A stretch of 64,000 bases of DNA from Polaribacter ponticola (GCF_026191475.2 NZ_JAOSLC020000003.1:1457001-1521000); one strand, 5' to 3'; positions 9,223 to 18,870 are shown, numbered from the stretch's first letter. The notes: generated by a model not told the origin, from the sequence alone. Numbers and translations are program-made.

Positions 9223-10346
9223 TTGAAAATTCAAAGAATTACATATTTATCTTTAGGAACAAATCAAGGAAATAAGCTCGAAAACTTACAGAATGCAATT
9301 CATTTAATTGCAGAAAAAGTAGGGGCAATTCTAAAAATATCTTCTATTTACAAAACTGCTTCTTGGGGATTTGAAAGTGAGGATTTTTATAATAATTGCG
9401 TAAAAGTTAAAACCTATCATTCTCCAGAAAAATTAATGAGTATTCTATTGAATATAGAGAACCTTTTAGGTAGAAAAAGGAAAGACTCGATTGGTTATTC
9501 TGATAGAAATATTGATATCGATATTTTACTTTTTGATGACGAAGTTATATTTTCCAAGACTCTTATTGTTCCGCATCCAAAAATGCTTGATCGTAAATTT
9601 GTAATGATCCCTTTGGTAGAAATAGCTAATCATACATTACATCCCATTGAGAAAAAAAGCTATCCATTTGTTTAGAACAATGTACAGATACTTCTAAAGT
9701 ATCTTTAATCAAAGAGCAATTAAAAAGACCAATTCCTATTTCTGAAAAATATAATTATATAGCTATTGAAGGGAATATAGGAGCAGGAAAAACTTCACTA
9801 GCTAAAATGATGTCTGATGAGTTTAATGCAAAATTAGTTTTAGAACGTTTTGCAGATAACCCTTTTTTACCTAAGTTTTACGAAGACAAAGAAAGGTATG
9901 CATTTCCTCTAGAAATGAGTTTCTTGGCAGATCGTTATCAACAATTGTCTGATGATTTAGCTCAATTAGATTTGTTTAAAAACTTTGTAGTTTCTGATTA
10001 TTACATCTTTAAATCGTTAATTTTTGCTCAAATAACTCTGCAAAAAGATGAATATCTATTATATAGAAAAATGTTTGATTTAATGTATAAAGAAATTACG
10101 AAACCAGACTTGTATGTTTATCTATATCAAAATACAGATAGACTCTTACAAAACATTAAAAAACGTGGTAGAGATTATGAGCAAAATATTGAATCTTCTT
10201 ACTTACAAAAAATTCATGATGGCTATAAAAATTTTATAAGTACACAACAAGACCTAAACATCTTAATAATAGATGTTTCTGAAATTGATTTTGTAAACAA
10301 TTATAATGATTATGAGTTTATAATCAATAAAATAAAAAATGCTTAA
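9223..10346 (+). CDS. folK: FolK-deoxynucleoside kinase fusion, frame broken at an A7 run
   Basis: Two-domain protein of about 374 residues once one frame change is allowed. Residues 1-~145 are 6-hydroxymethyl-7,8-dihydropterin pyrophosphokinase of folate synthesis (YLSLGTNQGNKLENL, GRKRKDSIGYSDRNIDIDILLFDD, VPHPKMLDRKFV). The second domain is a deoxynucleoside kinase with P-loop EGNIGAGKTSLA and a LERFADNPFLPKFYED motif. The first frame ends at 9675. The second is open from upstream of its first ATG (9807), and the P-loop lies before that ATG, so a kinase started there could not work. One extra A in the run 9652-9658 joins the frames as HPIEKKKLSICLEQC. Fusions of these domains are known in flavobacteria. 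The start used is a TTG at 9223, the only usual in-frame start. Confidence 0.85.
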
Positions 10347-10350
10347 AAGC

Positions 10351-10686
10351 CTATTTTTTAAGTTCTAATTTTTCCGCAAAGTATTCGCAAAAATCCCTCA
10401 TTGTTGCTCCCATTTTAGCATCGTCAGTTGCTTTTTCAAAAGAATTTGCCATAGAAACTAATGTTTGATGATAAAATTGCTTCATTTCATCTACTGGCAT
10501 ATCTTTTGTCCATAAATCCATTCGCAAAGTATCTTTTTGCTTATGATCCCAAACAGAAATCATAACTGCCTTAGAAGGTTCATTTTCTATTCCTCCATCT
10601 TTTGCAGACCAAGAAATTTCTTCAGGAACCTTATTCTCATCTAATCCTATTTTAAAATTTATTTCAGAGTTATGTTGAACAGCCAT
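10351..10686 (-). CDS. gldC: gliding motility protein GldC
   Basis: Small soluble protein of 111 residues that matches GldC, an accessory protein of flavobacterial gliding (ISWSAKDGGIENEPSKAV, LWTKDMPVDEMKQFYHQTL, GATMRDFCEYFAEKL). Its start overlaps the gldB stop by one base, so the two are translationally coupled. The gldB-gldC pair next to nadE is a familiar flavobacterial arrangement. Biochemical role is not known; loss reduces gliding in model species. Confidence 0.93.
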   Translation of the reverse strand: MAVQHNSEINFKIGLDENKVPEEISWSAKDGGIENEPSKAVMISVWDHKQKDTLRMDLWTKDMPVDEMKQFYHQTLVSMANSFEKATDDAKMGATMRDFCEYFAEKLELKK

Positions 10687-11645
10687 TACTTTTTTGGTTT
10701 ATATTTAGATTTATTAAATAAATCTGATTCATTTTTTATTAATAACTCTTGCAAAGATACATCATTATGTTTCATATAAGACCTTACAATTTGCCAACCT
10801 ACCCAAACCCCTATTTTTCCGGGAGACAAATTATCTTGCTCCATATAAAACTTAGAAAAAGGAGCATTCTCTAAAAACCTCTTGTTTAACTTAGTATCTG
10901 TACTAAACAACAATTTTTTATCGATAAAATATTTCCAAATCTGTTCTTCATTCCCAATTGCCCAATTCAATTTTTCTTTAGTAAAACCAATTTTCTCAAA
11001 ATCAGAAACTAATGGTAAATACAAGTCAAGTAAATACATTTTTTTACCTTCATGTATCATTTTACCTATAAAACTTCTATTTTTAGAAAAGTAAACTTGT
11101 TTATCTATAATAGACTTAGCAACATCTACAGCTATATGATTAATTGTATTACTCTCTTTTATATATTTAGGATAATCTCCATAAAAAGGATGACTTTTTC
11201 CTAAATACAGATCCAAAGAAATTAATAATAAGGTATCTGCATAAATAATTCTATTTTCATAATCTAAGTTTGTTAACATAGTTACAACATTAGGCTCTTT
11301 AAAATTAGAATTGTAATATTTAAGATGTTTAAAGAGTAAACTTAGTTGGTTTTCTAATAATGAAAAATCTTTATAAACTTTCTGACTCTCTTTAAACAGC
11401 TCTTGCTCTTGTTTATCTTTAATTTTTACTAATGATGAACTATCTGTATACTCTTTTGGAAACAAATATGGATATTTATTTTTTACATTTATCAATGTTT
11501 TTGTATTTGCATTATAAAAATCTACCTCATATCTTTTTACCGAAAAATCTACATTTATAGTAGAAACATCAATTTGGGTTGTTTTTTTATCAGTACAAGA
11601 AAAAAACACTGCTAAAACCATTAAAACTATAAATAAAAACCTCAT
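10686..11645 (-). CDS. gldB: gliding motility lipoprotein GldB
   Basis: Lipoprotein of 319 residues with signal MRFLFIVLMVLAVFFSC (lipobox FFSC, Cys17). The mature part fits GldB, required for gliding and type IX secretion in Flavobacterium johnsoniae. Context supports this: gldC follows and nadE is divergent. The body resembles DUF2268-like zinc-protease folds in some analyses, but I see no intact HExxH. First gene of a two-gene unit transcribed away from nadE. Confidence 0.92.
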   Translation of the reverse strand: MRFLFIVLMVLAVFFSCTDKKTTQIDVSTINVDFSVKRYEVDFYNANTKTLINVKNKYPYLFPKEYTDSSSLVKIKDKQEQELFKESQKVYKDFSLLENQLSLLFKHLKYYNSNFKEPNVVTMLTNLDYENRIIYADTLLLISLDLYLGKSHPFYGDYPKYIKESNTINHIAVDVAKSIIDKQVYFSKNRSFIGKMIHEGKKMYLLDLYLPLVSDFEKIGFTKEKLNWAIGNEEQIWKYFIDKKLLFSTDTKLNKRFLENAPFSKFYMEQDNLSPGKIGVWVGWQIVRSYMKHNDVSLQELLIKNESDLFNKSKYKPKK

Positions 11646-11704
11646 ATTCTTTGTATCTTAGTCTTTGAATTTAAGAACGATAAAAATACTAAAATAGTTT
11701 ATCA

Positions 11705-12493
11705 ATGAACACTGAAAAAGTAGCGGAGTATATAATAAATTGGTTAAAAGAATATGCAACTAATGCAAAAGTTAATGGTTTTGTTGTTGGGGTTTCTGGA
11801 GGTATTGATTCTGCACTAACTTCAACCTTATGTGCAAAAACAGGTTTACCAACACTTTGTGTAGAAATGCCTATCCACCAAGCCAAAAGTCAGGTTTCAA
11901 GAGCAGAAGAGCATATTAAACAATTAAAAAAACAATTTAATAATGTAACCGAGGTTAGAACTGATTTAACTTCTACTTTCGAAGAATTTAAAAATATAGT
12001 TCCTAAAGTTAACAACAAAGCTAAAGTAGATTTATCTTTAGCAAACACACGAGCTAGATTAAGAATGACATCTTTATATTATTTAGCAGGTATTCATGGT
12101 CTTTTAGTGGCAGGAACAGGAAACAAAGTAGAAGATTTTGGTGTTGGTTTTTATACAAAATATGGTGATGGTGGCGTAGACTTAAGTCCGATTGCAGATT
12201 TAATGAAATCGGAAGTATATGAACTATCTGCCTATTTAGGAGTTCCAAATTCTATACAAGAAGCGCAACCTACAGACGGTTTATTTGGAGACAGCAGAAC
12301 TGATGAAGACCAGATTGGAGCTTCTTACGATGAGTTAGAATGGGCTATGAAAATGCAAGATCAAGGAAAAAAAGTTAATGATTTTTCTGGAAGAGAAGAA
12401 GAAGTTTTTAAAATTTACAATAGATTAAATACTATTAATCAACATAAAATGGTTGCTATTCCAGTTTGTGAATTACCTCTAGGTTTAAAGTAA
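11705..12493 (+). CDS. nadE: NH3-dependent NAD+ synthetase
   Basis: Last step of NAD synthesis: deamido-NAD + ATP + ammonia to NAD. The PP-loop VSGGIDSALT is at residues ~36-45, and the family motifs GTGNKVEDFGVGFYTKYGDGGVD (shown in part: GTGNKVEDFG) and LSPIADLMKSEVY follow. At 262 residues it has no glutaminase domain, so it uses free ammonia. Its last 9 bases overlap the end of the convergent small-protein gene at 12485-12616. Confidence 0.96.
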   Translation: MNTEKVAEYIINWLKEYATNAKVNGFVVGVSGGIDSALTSTLCAKTGLPTLCVEMPIHQAKSQVSRAEEHIKQLKKQFNNVTEVRTDLTSTFEEFKNIVPKVNNKAKVDLSLANTRARLRMTSLYYLAGIHGLLVAGTGNKVEDFGVGFYTKYGDGGVDLSPIADLMKSEVYELSAYLGVPNSIQEAQPTDGLFGDSRTDEDQIGASYDELEWAMKMQDQGKKVNDFSGREEEVFKIYNRLNTINQHKMVAIPVCELPLGLK

Positions 12494-12616
12494 ATTAGCA
12501 GAAATCATAAGTTTTTTAATTCTCATATAGGCTTTTTTCTTTGAACCTCTACAAATATCTATTGGTAATAAAAGAAAAAGTAATACGATTTTTATAATTT
12601 TAAAAAATTGGTTCAT
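12485..12616 (-). CDS. unrecognised 43-residue hydrophobic-basic protein, copy 1
   Basis: Short reading frame, ATG at 12616 and TAA at 12485. Residues 1-18 are hydrophobic with scattered Lys (MNQFFKIIKIVLLFLLLP), followed by a basic half with AYMRIKKLMISANLL at the end. It is the paralogue of the frame at 12723-12854: both are exactly 43 residues, with about 25 identical positions and mostly conservative changes elsewhere. A -7 box (TATACTTG, 12631-12638) lies in front. Coding is supported by this conservation, which is at the protein level with many synonymous or conservative DNA changes. I do not recognise the family. It could be a membrane-associated small protein. Confidence 0.7.
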   Translation of the reverse strand: MNQFFKIIKIVLLFLLLPIDICRGSKKKAYMRIKKLMISANLL

Positions 12617-12630
12617 TTAAAGACACTTTA

Positions 12631-12638
12631 CAAGTATA
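12631..12638 (-). promoter_or_regulatory. -7 box for small-protein copy 1
   Basis: On the minus strand TATACTTG, one mismatch to TAnnTTTG, about 15 bp before the ATG at 12616. It implies a very short leader. Confidence 0.45.
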
Positions 12639-12669
12639 AGACGCATTTAAATAAATTAGTCACAATAAA

Positions 12670-12708
12670 TAAAAAAAGCCTTAACAATTTTAGTTAAGGC
12701 TTTTTTTA
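12670..12708 (-). terminator. bidirectional terminator between the two small-protein genes
   Basis: 15-bp perfect stem AAAAAAAGCCTTAAC / GTTAAGGCTTTTTTT (12671-12685 and 12693-12707). It ends the copy 2 transcript, so the two small genes are separate transcription units. Confidence 0.85.
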
Positions 12709-12722
12709 TTTATTATAACTTA

Positions 12723-12854
12723 CTATAGTAAGTTAGCAGCAATCATCATTTTTTTTATTCTCATATACGCTCTTCTTTTAAATCCTTTAGAGATTTCGAA
12801 CGGTAGCAATATAAATAATTGAATGATTTTTAAAATTTGTAGTAGTCTTTTCAT
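12723..12854 (-). CDS. unrecognised 43-residue hydrophobic-basic protein, copy 2
   Basis: ATG at 12854, TAG at 12723. The protein begins MKRLLQILKIIQLFILLP and ends AYMRIKKMMIAANLL. It shares with copy 1 a hydrophobic N-terminal helix ending in Leu-Leu-Pro, a central acidic-Ile ... Lys/Arg-Gly segment, the seven-residue identity AYMRIKK, and the C-terminal ANLL. It has its own consensus -7 box (12879-12886) and its own terminator. The N-terminal helix is short for a transmembrane segment and carries Lys/Gln, so amphipathic membrane binding is as likely as spanning. Function unknown. Confidence 0.72.
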   Translation of the reverse strand: MKRLLQILKIIQLFILLPFEISKGFKRRAYMRIKKMMIAANLL

Positions 12855-12878
12855 AACTTAATTTTTCTTTTTCTTATG

Positions 12879-12886
12879 CAAATATA
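12879..12886 (-). promoter_or_regulatory. -7 box for small-protein copy 2
   Basis: Minus-strand TATATTTG followed by C, a perfect TAnnTTTG match 24 bp before the ATG. The stretch from 12890 to 13121 upstream of it holds no gene I can support. Confidence 0.65.
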
Positions 12887-13121
12887 CATAAAAACTAATT
12901 AATCTATAAAACAGTATTAATAGGAAAAACCCCTTTTTTACAATTTAATAACATTACAAAAGCCTTAAAACCAACAAAAGAAAGATATAATAATCTTAAT
13001 TACGCTATCTTTTTAAAGAAAAAACATAAGAAATTAGTATTAGTTTTACCAATATTGCAACTAAAGACATTTATTTTTATAAAAGTAATATTTAGACTTA
13101 TTAAAATTATAAATACTATAA

Positions 13122-15146
13122 TTAAACAACTCTATTTAATTTATCGTAAAGCCTCATTTTTAAGTCTGTATAACTTTTTATCATTTCTAAATCTATATTT
13201 TTAGACTCACTTTGCATAGCTTCATTCATTAACTCTTCAATCTTTTCTCCAATTAAAACTCTCCTCAGGTTAAAAACTGCATCATTAACAGCCTTATTTA
13301 ACACTTCTAAAGTACTTGTAACAACAATATTTTGGCCTTCCCAATCACTTAATTGCCTATTCGGATTTTCTTTTTCCATTAAAACAGAAGTTACAATCGT
13401 TGAAATTTCTTGGTTTTTATGGTTTATTAAACCATCGATATTTAATTTTTCTAATTGATTTAATTGATGAATAATTTCTGTATAAATTTCTTGAAAAGTA
13501 TGGTTAGAAAATTCAATTTCATCATCTTGTAAATGAACATATATTTCCGATGAAACTAAATTCTGATATTTTCTGATAGAAACTATATCATTTCCATTAT
13601 CATCAACTGTTACAACCTCTTCAGAAAAGTCTACCTCTTCATTACCATATAACAATAAAATTCTTATAATTTCATTTTCAAGAATAGAAAGTTGGTCTAT
13701 TTTCTGGGAAGTTACTTGCCCACCTTTTACTAAACCCATTTGTGCTTGCTCTTGCTCCATAAAATACTCAGGAGGAGGCTGGTTTGGGTCTATATTTGAA
13801 TTTGTATTAGATTTAATATTACTTTTTTTATTTCTAGAAGCTTTTTCTTTACTTAATAACTGAGCTAATTCGCTAAACAAAACACGTTCTGAAATATCCA
13901 TAATTCTTGCACACTCTTGTACGTAGACTTCTCTCTGAATTCCGTCTGGAATTTTAGAAATACTACTTACAATATCTCTTATAACAGTTGCTTTTTTTAT
14001 GGGATCATTATTTGAATCCTTTAATAAAAGTGATACTTTAAAATTGATAAAGTCTTGTGCAGAATCTTCTAGATATTCTTTTAACTCTAAGTCTGAATGA
14101 GATTTTGCAAAACTATCGGGATCTTCTCCATCAGGAAACTGAACTACTTTAACGTTCATTCCTTGCTCTAAAATCAAATCAATTCCACGTATGGAAGCTC
14201 TAATTCCTGCAGCATCTCCATCAAATAAAACAGTAATATTTTTAGTTAACCTATTAACCAATCTAATTTGATCTGAAGTTAATGCTGTACCAGAAGAAGC
14301 TACAACATTCTCTACTCCAGATTGATGAAAAGAAATTACATCTGTATAACCTTCTACTAAAAAACAATTATCTTGTTTAGCAATTTCTTTTTTAGCTTGA
14401 TAAATTCCGTATAGAATTTTACTTTTATGATAGATATCACTTTCTGGTGAGTTTAAATACTTAGCAGCTTTTTTATCCGCAGTTAATATTCTACCTCCAA
14501 AACCTAAAATACGACCAGACATTGAGTGTATAGGGAACAACACCCGCCCTTTAAAACGATCAAATTGCCTGTTTTCTTTTACAATACTTAAACCTGTTGC
14601 TGCTAAATATTTTAAATCATATCCTTTTGCTAATGCAGCTTTTGTAAAATTATCCCACTCGTCTAAACAATAACCTAGTTCGAATTTATTTATAGTATCA
14701 TCTCTAAAACCTCTTTCTTTAAAATAAGATAAACCAATAGCTTTTCCTTGATTAGTGTTTAACATTAAATTGTTAAAATAATCTTTAGCAAAAGTAGAAA
14801 CCAAAAACATGCTTTCTCGTTCATCCATCTGAGCTTTTTCTTCGGAAGTTTGCTCTGTTTCTTCTATTTCTATATTGTACTTTTTTGCTAACCATTTTAA
14901 GGCTTCTGGATAAGAAAAATGCTCATGCTCCATTAAAAATGAAACTGCATTACCTCCTTTTCCTGTAGAAAAATCTTTCCAAATTTGTTTCACAGGAGAC
15001 ACCATAAATGATGGTGATTTTTCATCTGTAAAAGGACTTAATCCTTTAAAATTACTACCTGCTTTTTTTAATTGCACAAATTCGCCAATAACCTCTTCTA
15101 CTCTTGCAGATTCGAAAACGCGGTCTATAGTACTTCTAGAAATCAT
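13122..15146 (-). CDS. dnaG: DNA primase without zinc ligands
   Basis: Primase that makes RNA primers at the replication fork. The ATG at 15146 (MISRSTIDRVFESARVEEVI) is preferred over an open frame reaching 15224 because it matches the family N-terminus; 674 residues. The CHC2 zinc domain fold is retained (NFKGLSPFTDEKSPSF, KQIWKDFSTGKGGNA) but every zinc ligand is changed: Ser37, Thr40, Asp58 and Thr61 stand where Cys/His/Cys/Cys are expected. TOPRIM core follows (FLVEGYTDVISFHQSG, FDGDAAG) and a C-terminal helicase-binding region. I believe this loss is shared by flavobacterial DnaG proteins. Confidence 0.95.
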   Translation of the reverse strand: MISRSTIDRVFESARVEEVIGEFVQLKKAGSNFKGLSPFTDEKSPSFMVSPVKQIWKDFSTGKGGNAVSFLMEHEHFSYPEALKWLAKKYNIEIEETEQTSEEKAQMDERESMFLVSTFAKDYFNNLMLNTNQGKAIGLSYFKERGFRDDTINKFELGYCLDEWDNFTKAALAKGYDLKYLAATGLSIVKENRQFDRFKGRVLFPIHSMSGRILGFGGRILTADKKAAKYLNSPESDIYHKSKILYGIYQAKKEIAKQDNCFLVEGYTDVISFHQSGVENVVASSGTALTSDQIRLVNRLTKNITVLFDGDAAGIRASIRGIDLILEQGMNVKVVQFPDGEDPDSFAKSHSDLELKEYLEDSAQDFINFKVSLLLKDSNNDPIKKATVIRDIVSSISKIPDGIQREVYVQECARIMDISERVLFSELAQLLSKEKASRNKKSNIKSNTNSNIDPNQPPPEYFMEQEQAQMGLVKGGQVTSQKIDQLSILENEIIRILLLYGNEEVDFSEEVVTVDDNGNDIVSIRKYQNLVSSEIYVHLQDDEIEFSNHTFQEIYTEIIHQLNQLEKLNIDGLINHKNQEISTIVTSVLMEKENPNRQLSDWEGQNIVVTSTLEVLNKAVNDAVFNLRRVLIGEKIEELMNEAMQSESKNIDLEMIKSYTDLKMRLYDKLNRVV

Positions 15147-15212
15147 TTTTTGGATAGATTGGAAAGTGAAAACAAATATAAGAAAACCTTGTTTCTGATA
15201 AATCTTAAAATT

Positions 15213-15245
15213 AAAAAACCTCACTAATAGAATTTAGTGAGGTTT
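15213..15245 (-). terminator. intrinsic terminator after clpX
   Basis: AAACCTCACTA / TAGTGAGGTTT (15216-15226 and 15235-15245), with a T run on the minus strand. It lies in the non-translated region upstream of the dnaG start at 15146. Confidence 0.85.
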
Positions 15246-15266
15246 ATATTCTGTATTGTTTTATAA

Positions 15267-16502
15267 TTACGAAGCTGCTCTTAATTTCTTTAAAGCAGTT
15301 TTAGTTAATTTTGCTTCAGCATAATTTTTGGTTACTTTAAATTCTTTTTCATCAGAACTAGGTAAATCAAACATTGCATCTGTAAATATAGCTTCACATA
15401 AAGATCTTAAACCTCTTGCTCCTAATTTATATTCTACAGCTTTATCAACTATATAAGTTAAAGCACCTTCTGTAATGGTAAACTCAACATCATCCATTAC
15501 AAATAACTTAGCATATTGCTTAATAATCGAATTTTTAGGCTCAGTTAAAATTGCTCTTAATGTTTTAGCATCTAAAGGGTTCATATAACTTAACACCGGT
15601 AAACGACCAATAATTTCCGGAATAAGTCCAAAAGACTTTAAATCTGACGGAATAATATACTGTAATAAGTTTTCTTGATCTACTTTATCTTCATCTAAAG
15701 AAGCTCCAAAACCTACTGCTTGCATATTTAAACGCTTACTAATTAATCTATCTATTCCAGAAAAAGCTCCACCTGCAATAAATAAGATGTCTTTTGTATC
15801 TACTTCTATAAATTTTTGTTCTGGGTGTTTTCTACCTCCTTTAGGAGCAACATTTACAACCGTTCCTTCTAATAACTTTAATAAAGCTTGCTGAACACCT
15901 TCTCCAGAAACATCTCTAGTAATTGATGGATTATCTCCTTTACGTGCAATTTTATCTATTTCATCAATAAATACAATTCCTCTTTGAGCTTTCTCTACAT
16001 CGTAGTCCGCTGCTTGTAACAATCTACTTAAAATACTTTCTACATCTTCACCAACATAACCTGCTTGGGTTAAAACTGTGGCATCTACTATAGAAAAAGG
16101 AACATTTAACATTCTAGCAATTGTTTTTGCTACCAATGTTTTTCCTGTACCAGTTTCTCCTACTAAAATAATGTTCGATTTTTCAATTTCAACATCATCA
16201 TCTTCTTTAGTTTGCAACAAACGTTTATAATGATTATAAACCGCAACTGCCATAGCTCTTTTTGTTTCTAACTGACCAATAATATATTGGTCTAAAAAAT
16301 CTTTAATTTCTAATGGCTTTTTAAGTGTTAAGTCTTTAGACAAGTTACTCGATTTTGCATCAGAGATTTCTTCTTCTACAATACCATGAGCTTGTTCAAT
16401 ACATTTATCACATATATGGGCATCCATACCTGCAATTAACAAGTCTGTTTCTGCTTTTTTTCGTCCACAAAATGAACACTCTAAAATTTCTTCCTTTGAC
16501 AT
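15267..16502 (-). CDS. clpX: ClpXP protease ATPase subunit ClpX
   Basis: AAA+ unfoldase that feeds substrates to ClpP. The N-terminal C4 zinc-binding domain is intact (Cys9, Cys12, Cys31, Cys34), in contrast to the zinc-less DnaG and AccD in this window. Walker A GETGTGKT near residue 113, Walker [15 protein letters not shown] near 175, and the C-terminal sensor region [11 protein letters not shown] near 360. Length 411 residues is normal. It follows clpP on the same strand with a ~60-bp gap. Confidence 0.97.
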   Translation of the reverse strand: MSKEEILECSFCGRKKAETDLLIAGMDAHICDKCIEQAHGIVEEEISDAKSSNLSKDLTLKKPLEIKDFLDQYIIGQLETKRAMAVAVYNHYKRLLQTKEDDDVEIEKSNIILVGETGTGKTLVAKTIARMLNVPFSIVDATVLTQAGYVGEDVESILSRLLQAADYDVEKAQRGIVFIDEIDKIARKGDNPSITRDVSGEGVQQALLKLLEGTVVNVAPKGGRKHPEQKFIEVDTKDILFIAGGAFSGIDRLISKRLNMQAVGFGASLDEDKVDQENLLQYIIPSDLKSFGLIPEIIGRLPVLSYMNPLDAKTLRAILTEPKNSIIKQYAKLFVMDDVEFTITEGALTYIVDKAVEYKLGARGLRSLCEAIFTDAMFDLPSSDEKEFKVTKNYAEAKLTKTALKKLRAAS

Positions 16503-16561
16503 TTAATTTGGCTTTTTGCTATTCGTTTGTTCTAACAGACTTATAAATAGCTAATTGCGTA

Positions 16562-17221
16562 TTATTTTCTTGCTAAAATTTCATCTATCATACCGTAATT
16601 CTTAGCTTCATCTGCTTTCATCCAGTAATCTCTATCAGAATCATTATGTACTTTTTCTATTGTTTGTCCAGAATGATTTGCAATAATTGCATACAATTCA
16701 TCTTTTAACTTTAAAATTTCTCTTGCAGTTATCTCAATATCAGAAGCTTGCCCTTGAGCGCCACCTAAAGGTTGGTGAATCATAATTCTTGAATGTGGTA
16801 AAGCAGAACGCTTACCGGCTTGACCAGCACACATTAAAACGGCTCCCATAGAAGCTGCCATTCCAGTACAAATTGTAGCAACATCTGGCTTTATAAATTG
16901 CATAGTATCATATATACCTAAACCTGCATAAACACCACCACCTGGTGAGTTTATATAAATAGAAATATCTTTATTTGCATCTACACTTTCTAAAAACAAT
17001 AATTGAGCCTGTATAACATTTGCTACTTGATCATTAATACCTGTTCCTAAAAAAATAATTCTATCCATCATTAAACGAGAAAAAACGTCCATCTGAGTAA
17101 TATTCATTTGACGTTCTTCCATAATATATGGCGTTAAACTACTTGTTATTTTCCCAAAGTATGTACTGTTTATTCCGTGATGTTTTGTTGCGTATTTTTC
17201 AAATTCTTTTCCGTAATCCAT
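16562..17221 (-). CDS. clpP: ATP-dependent Clp protease proteolytic subunit ClpP
   Basis: Serine protease subunit of ClpXP. The catalytic serine is in [11 protein letters not shown] (near residue 118), the histidine in [16 protein letters not shown] (near 143), with the Asp further on in the helical tail. Length 219. The order tig-clpP-clpX is the usual bacterial arrangement, but a terminator lies between tig and clpP, so clpP probably also has its own promoter. Confidence 0.97.
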   Translation of the reverse strand: MDYGKEFEKYATKHHGINSTYFGKITSSLTPYIMEERQMNITQMDVFSRLMMDRIIFLGTGINDQVANVIQAQLLFLESVDANKDISIYINSPGGGVYAGLGIYDTMQFIKPDVATICTGMAASMGAVLMCAGQAGKRSALPHSRIMIHQPLGGAQGQASDIEITAREILKLKDELYAIIANHSGQTIEKVHNDSDRDYWMKADEAKNYGMIDEILARK

Positions 17222-17293
17222 CTCTTAATCTATTTAATATTTGAATTGTAAAGGTAAGAAACTATTTGTTACTTTTTTGTTAATGTATTCTAC

Positions 17294-17326
17294 TAAAAAA
17301 ACCTGAATTAAATAATTCAGGTTTTA
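17294..17326 (-). terminator. intrinsic terminator after tig
   Basis: AAAACCTGAATTA / AATTCAGGTTTT hairpin (about 17297-17309 and 17313-17325) with a T tract on the minus strand, 55 bp after the tig stop. Confidence 0.8.
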
Positions 17327-17381
17327 TCTTTTTTAACTTTATTTAGAAAACAAAGTTTAGTTACAGTTATAGTTTTAACTG

Positions 17382-18704
17382 TTATTTATATACTTCTTTA
17401 ACAAACTCTTCGTAAGAAACTTCTTTGTTTTTAAAACTCATATTCTCTTTAAAGAAAGCCATCATTTTCTGGCTAATTAATTGAGATTGTAATTTCTGAG
17501 CTTCTTCTTGGTTTTGTAAAATTCTACCAGCAATATCATCCAATTCTTTTTCTTCAGGATTCATATTACCAAATTGAGCCATTTGCGTTCGGATGAATCC
17601 TTTTGCATAATCAACCAATTCTTTATAATCTAATTTGATGTCGTTATCCTTCATAATCTTACCTTCGATTAATTGGTAACGTAAACCTTTTTCAGATTTT
17701 TCAAATTCTGCAGCTGCTTCTTCTGGAGATAATGCTTTTTCACCTGCTGTTGCTAACCATTTCTTTAAAAACTCAACTGGTAAATCGAATTTTGTGCTTT
17801 CAATTAAAAACTCAGTGATTGCATTTAATAACTGCTGATCTCCTTGTTGTTTAAATTGTTTTTCTGCATCTTCTTTAATTTTTTCTTTTAATTCTGTTAC
17901 AGAAGAAACACTTCCATCTGCGAATAACTTATCGAATAATTCTTTGTCTAAATCTGCAGGTTCAGTTTTAGTAATTTCTTCTACAGTTAAAGAAACAGTT
18001 ACATCTAAATCATGAATTACATCATGTTCAACACCTAAAATATGTTGCAATTTATGATCGTCTTCAAATAATTTCTTAGTATCTAATTCTATTACATCAC
18101 CAACTTTAGCTCCAATAACTTTCTTTTCGTTTTTCTTTCCTTTAAGATCATTTACTAAGAAAGTAGACTTTTTATTAATCCCTTTTTCTTCATTAACAAA
18201 AGTTCCAGTAACGTTAGAATGTTCTGTTGCTGTTTCTAACGGACTCATTTTACCATAACGAGTTTGAATGTTTTTTACTTCTTCCTCAAGCAAATCATCT
18301 TTAGCAACAATTTTGTATTCTTTAACCTTGTGTTTTGCTTTTAAATCTACTTCGAACTGTGGTACTAAACCTATTTCAAATTCAAAAGAAAATTTATCTG
18401 CATCCCAATTAAAGTCTTCTTTTACTCTTGGTAAAGGATTTCCTAAAATATCTAATTTTTCTTCTGTTAAATATTTATTTAAAGACTCTTGTAAAAGCTT
18501 ATTAACCTCATCCATCATTATAGATTTCCCGTATTGTTTTTTAATCATCCCCATTGGTACATGACCTTTTCTAAAACCAGGAATATCTGCTTTTTTACGA
18601 TAATCTGTTAATAAACTTGTTACTTTTGTTTGATAATCATCTGCAACTATATCTACTGTTATAACTGCATTTAACGCATCTATGTTCTCTTTTGTAATAT
18701 TCAT
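17382..18704 (-). CDS. tig: trigger factor
   Basis: Ribosome-associated folding chaperone, 440 residues. The ribosome-binding signature GFRKGHVPMGMIKKQYG is at residues ~43-59. The middle PPIase (FKBP-like) domain around 150-240 is divergent and may lack peptidyl-prolyl isomerase activity, which I infer from poor resemblance to FKBP motifs. The C-terminal helical arms form the rest. First gene of the tig-clpP-clpX cluster. Confidence 0.93.
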   Translation of the reverse strand: MNITKENIDALNAVITVDIVADDYQTKVTSLLTDYRKKADIPGFRKGHVPMGMIKKQYGKSIMMDEVNKLLQESLNKYLTEEKLDILGNPLPRVKEDFNWDADKFSFEFEIGLVPQFEVDLKAKHKVKEYKIVAKDDLLEEEVKNIQTRYGKMSPLETATEHSNVTGTFVNEEKGINKKSTFLVNDLKGKKNEKKVIGAKVGDVIELDTKKLFEDDHKLQHILGVEHDVIHDLDVTVSLTVEEITKTEPADLDKELFDKLFADGSVSSVTELKEKIKEDAEKQFKQQGDQQLLNAITEFLIESTKFDLPVEFLKKWLATAGEKALSPEEAAAEFEKSEKGLRYQLIEGKIMKDNDIKLDYKELVDYAKGFIRTQMAQFGNMNPEEKELDDIAGRILQNQEEAQKLQSQLISQKMMAFFKENMSFKNKEVSYEEFVKEVYK

Positions 18705-18862
18705 TTCGTCTAATCTATATTTCTTAAAAAATCGAGTGCAAAATTAATCAATTATTATTAATCTTACAAAGGTTTAAACACTTCTATTTCAGCAAATTCG
18801 TTTTCCTATAAAAATTATAAATCAAAACTGTCTTTGGTATTTATAAAAAATAAAAAAATACG

Positions 18863-18870
18863 TAATTTTG
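18863..18870 (+). promoter_or_regulatory. -7 box for pyrH-frr
   Basis: TAATTTTG, followed by C, matches TAnnTTTG 46 bp before the pyrH ATG. Confidence 0.6.

Noticed and set aside
9652..9658. Programmed -1 frameshifting as the sole explanation of the folK-dNK break
   Set aside because: The same defect (one base short in a long A/T run) occurs in at least six other genes without common recoding signals, so a shared technical or slippage cause is more likely.
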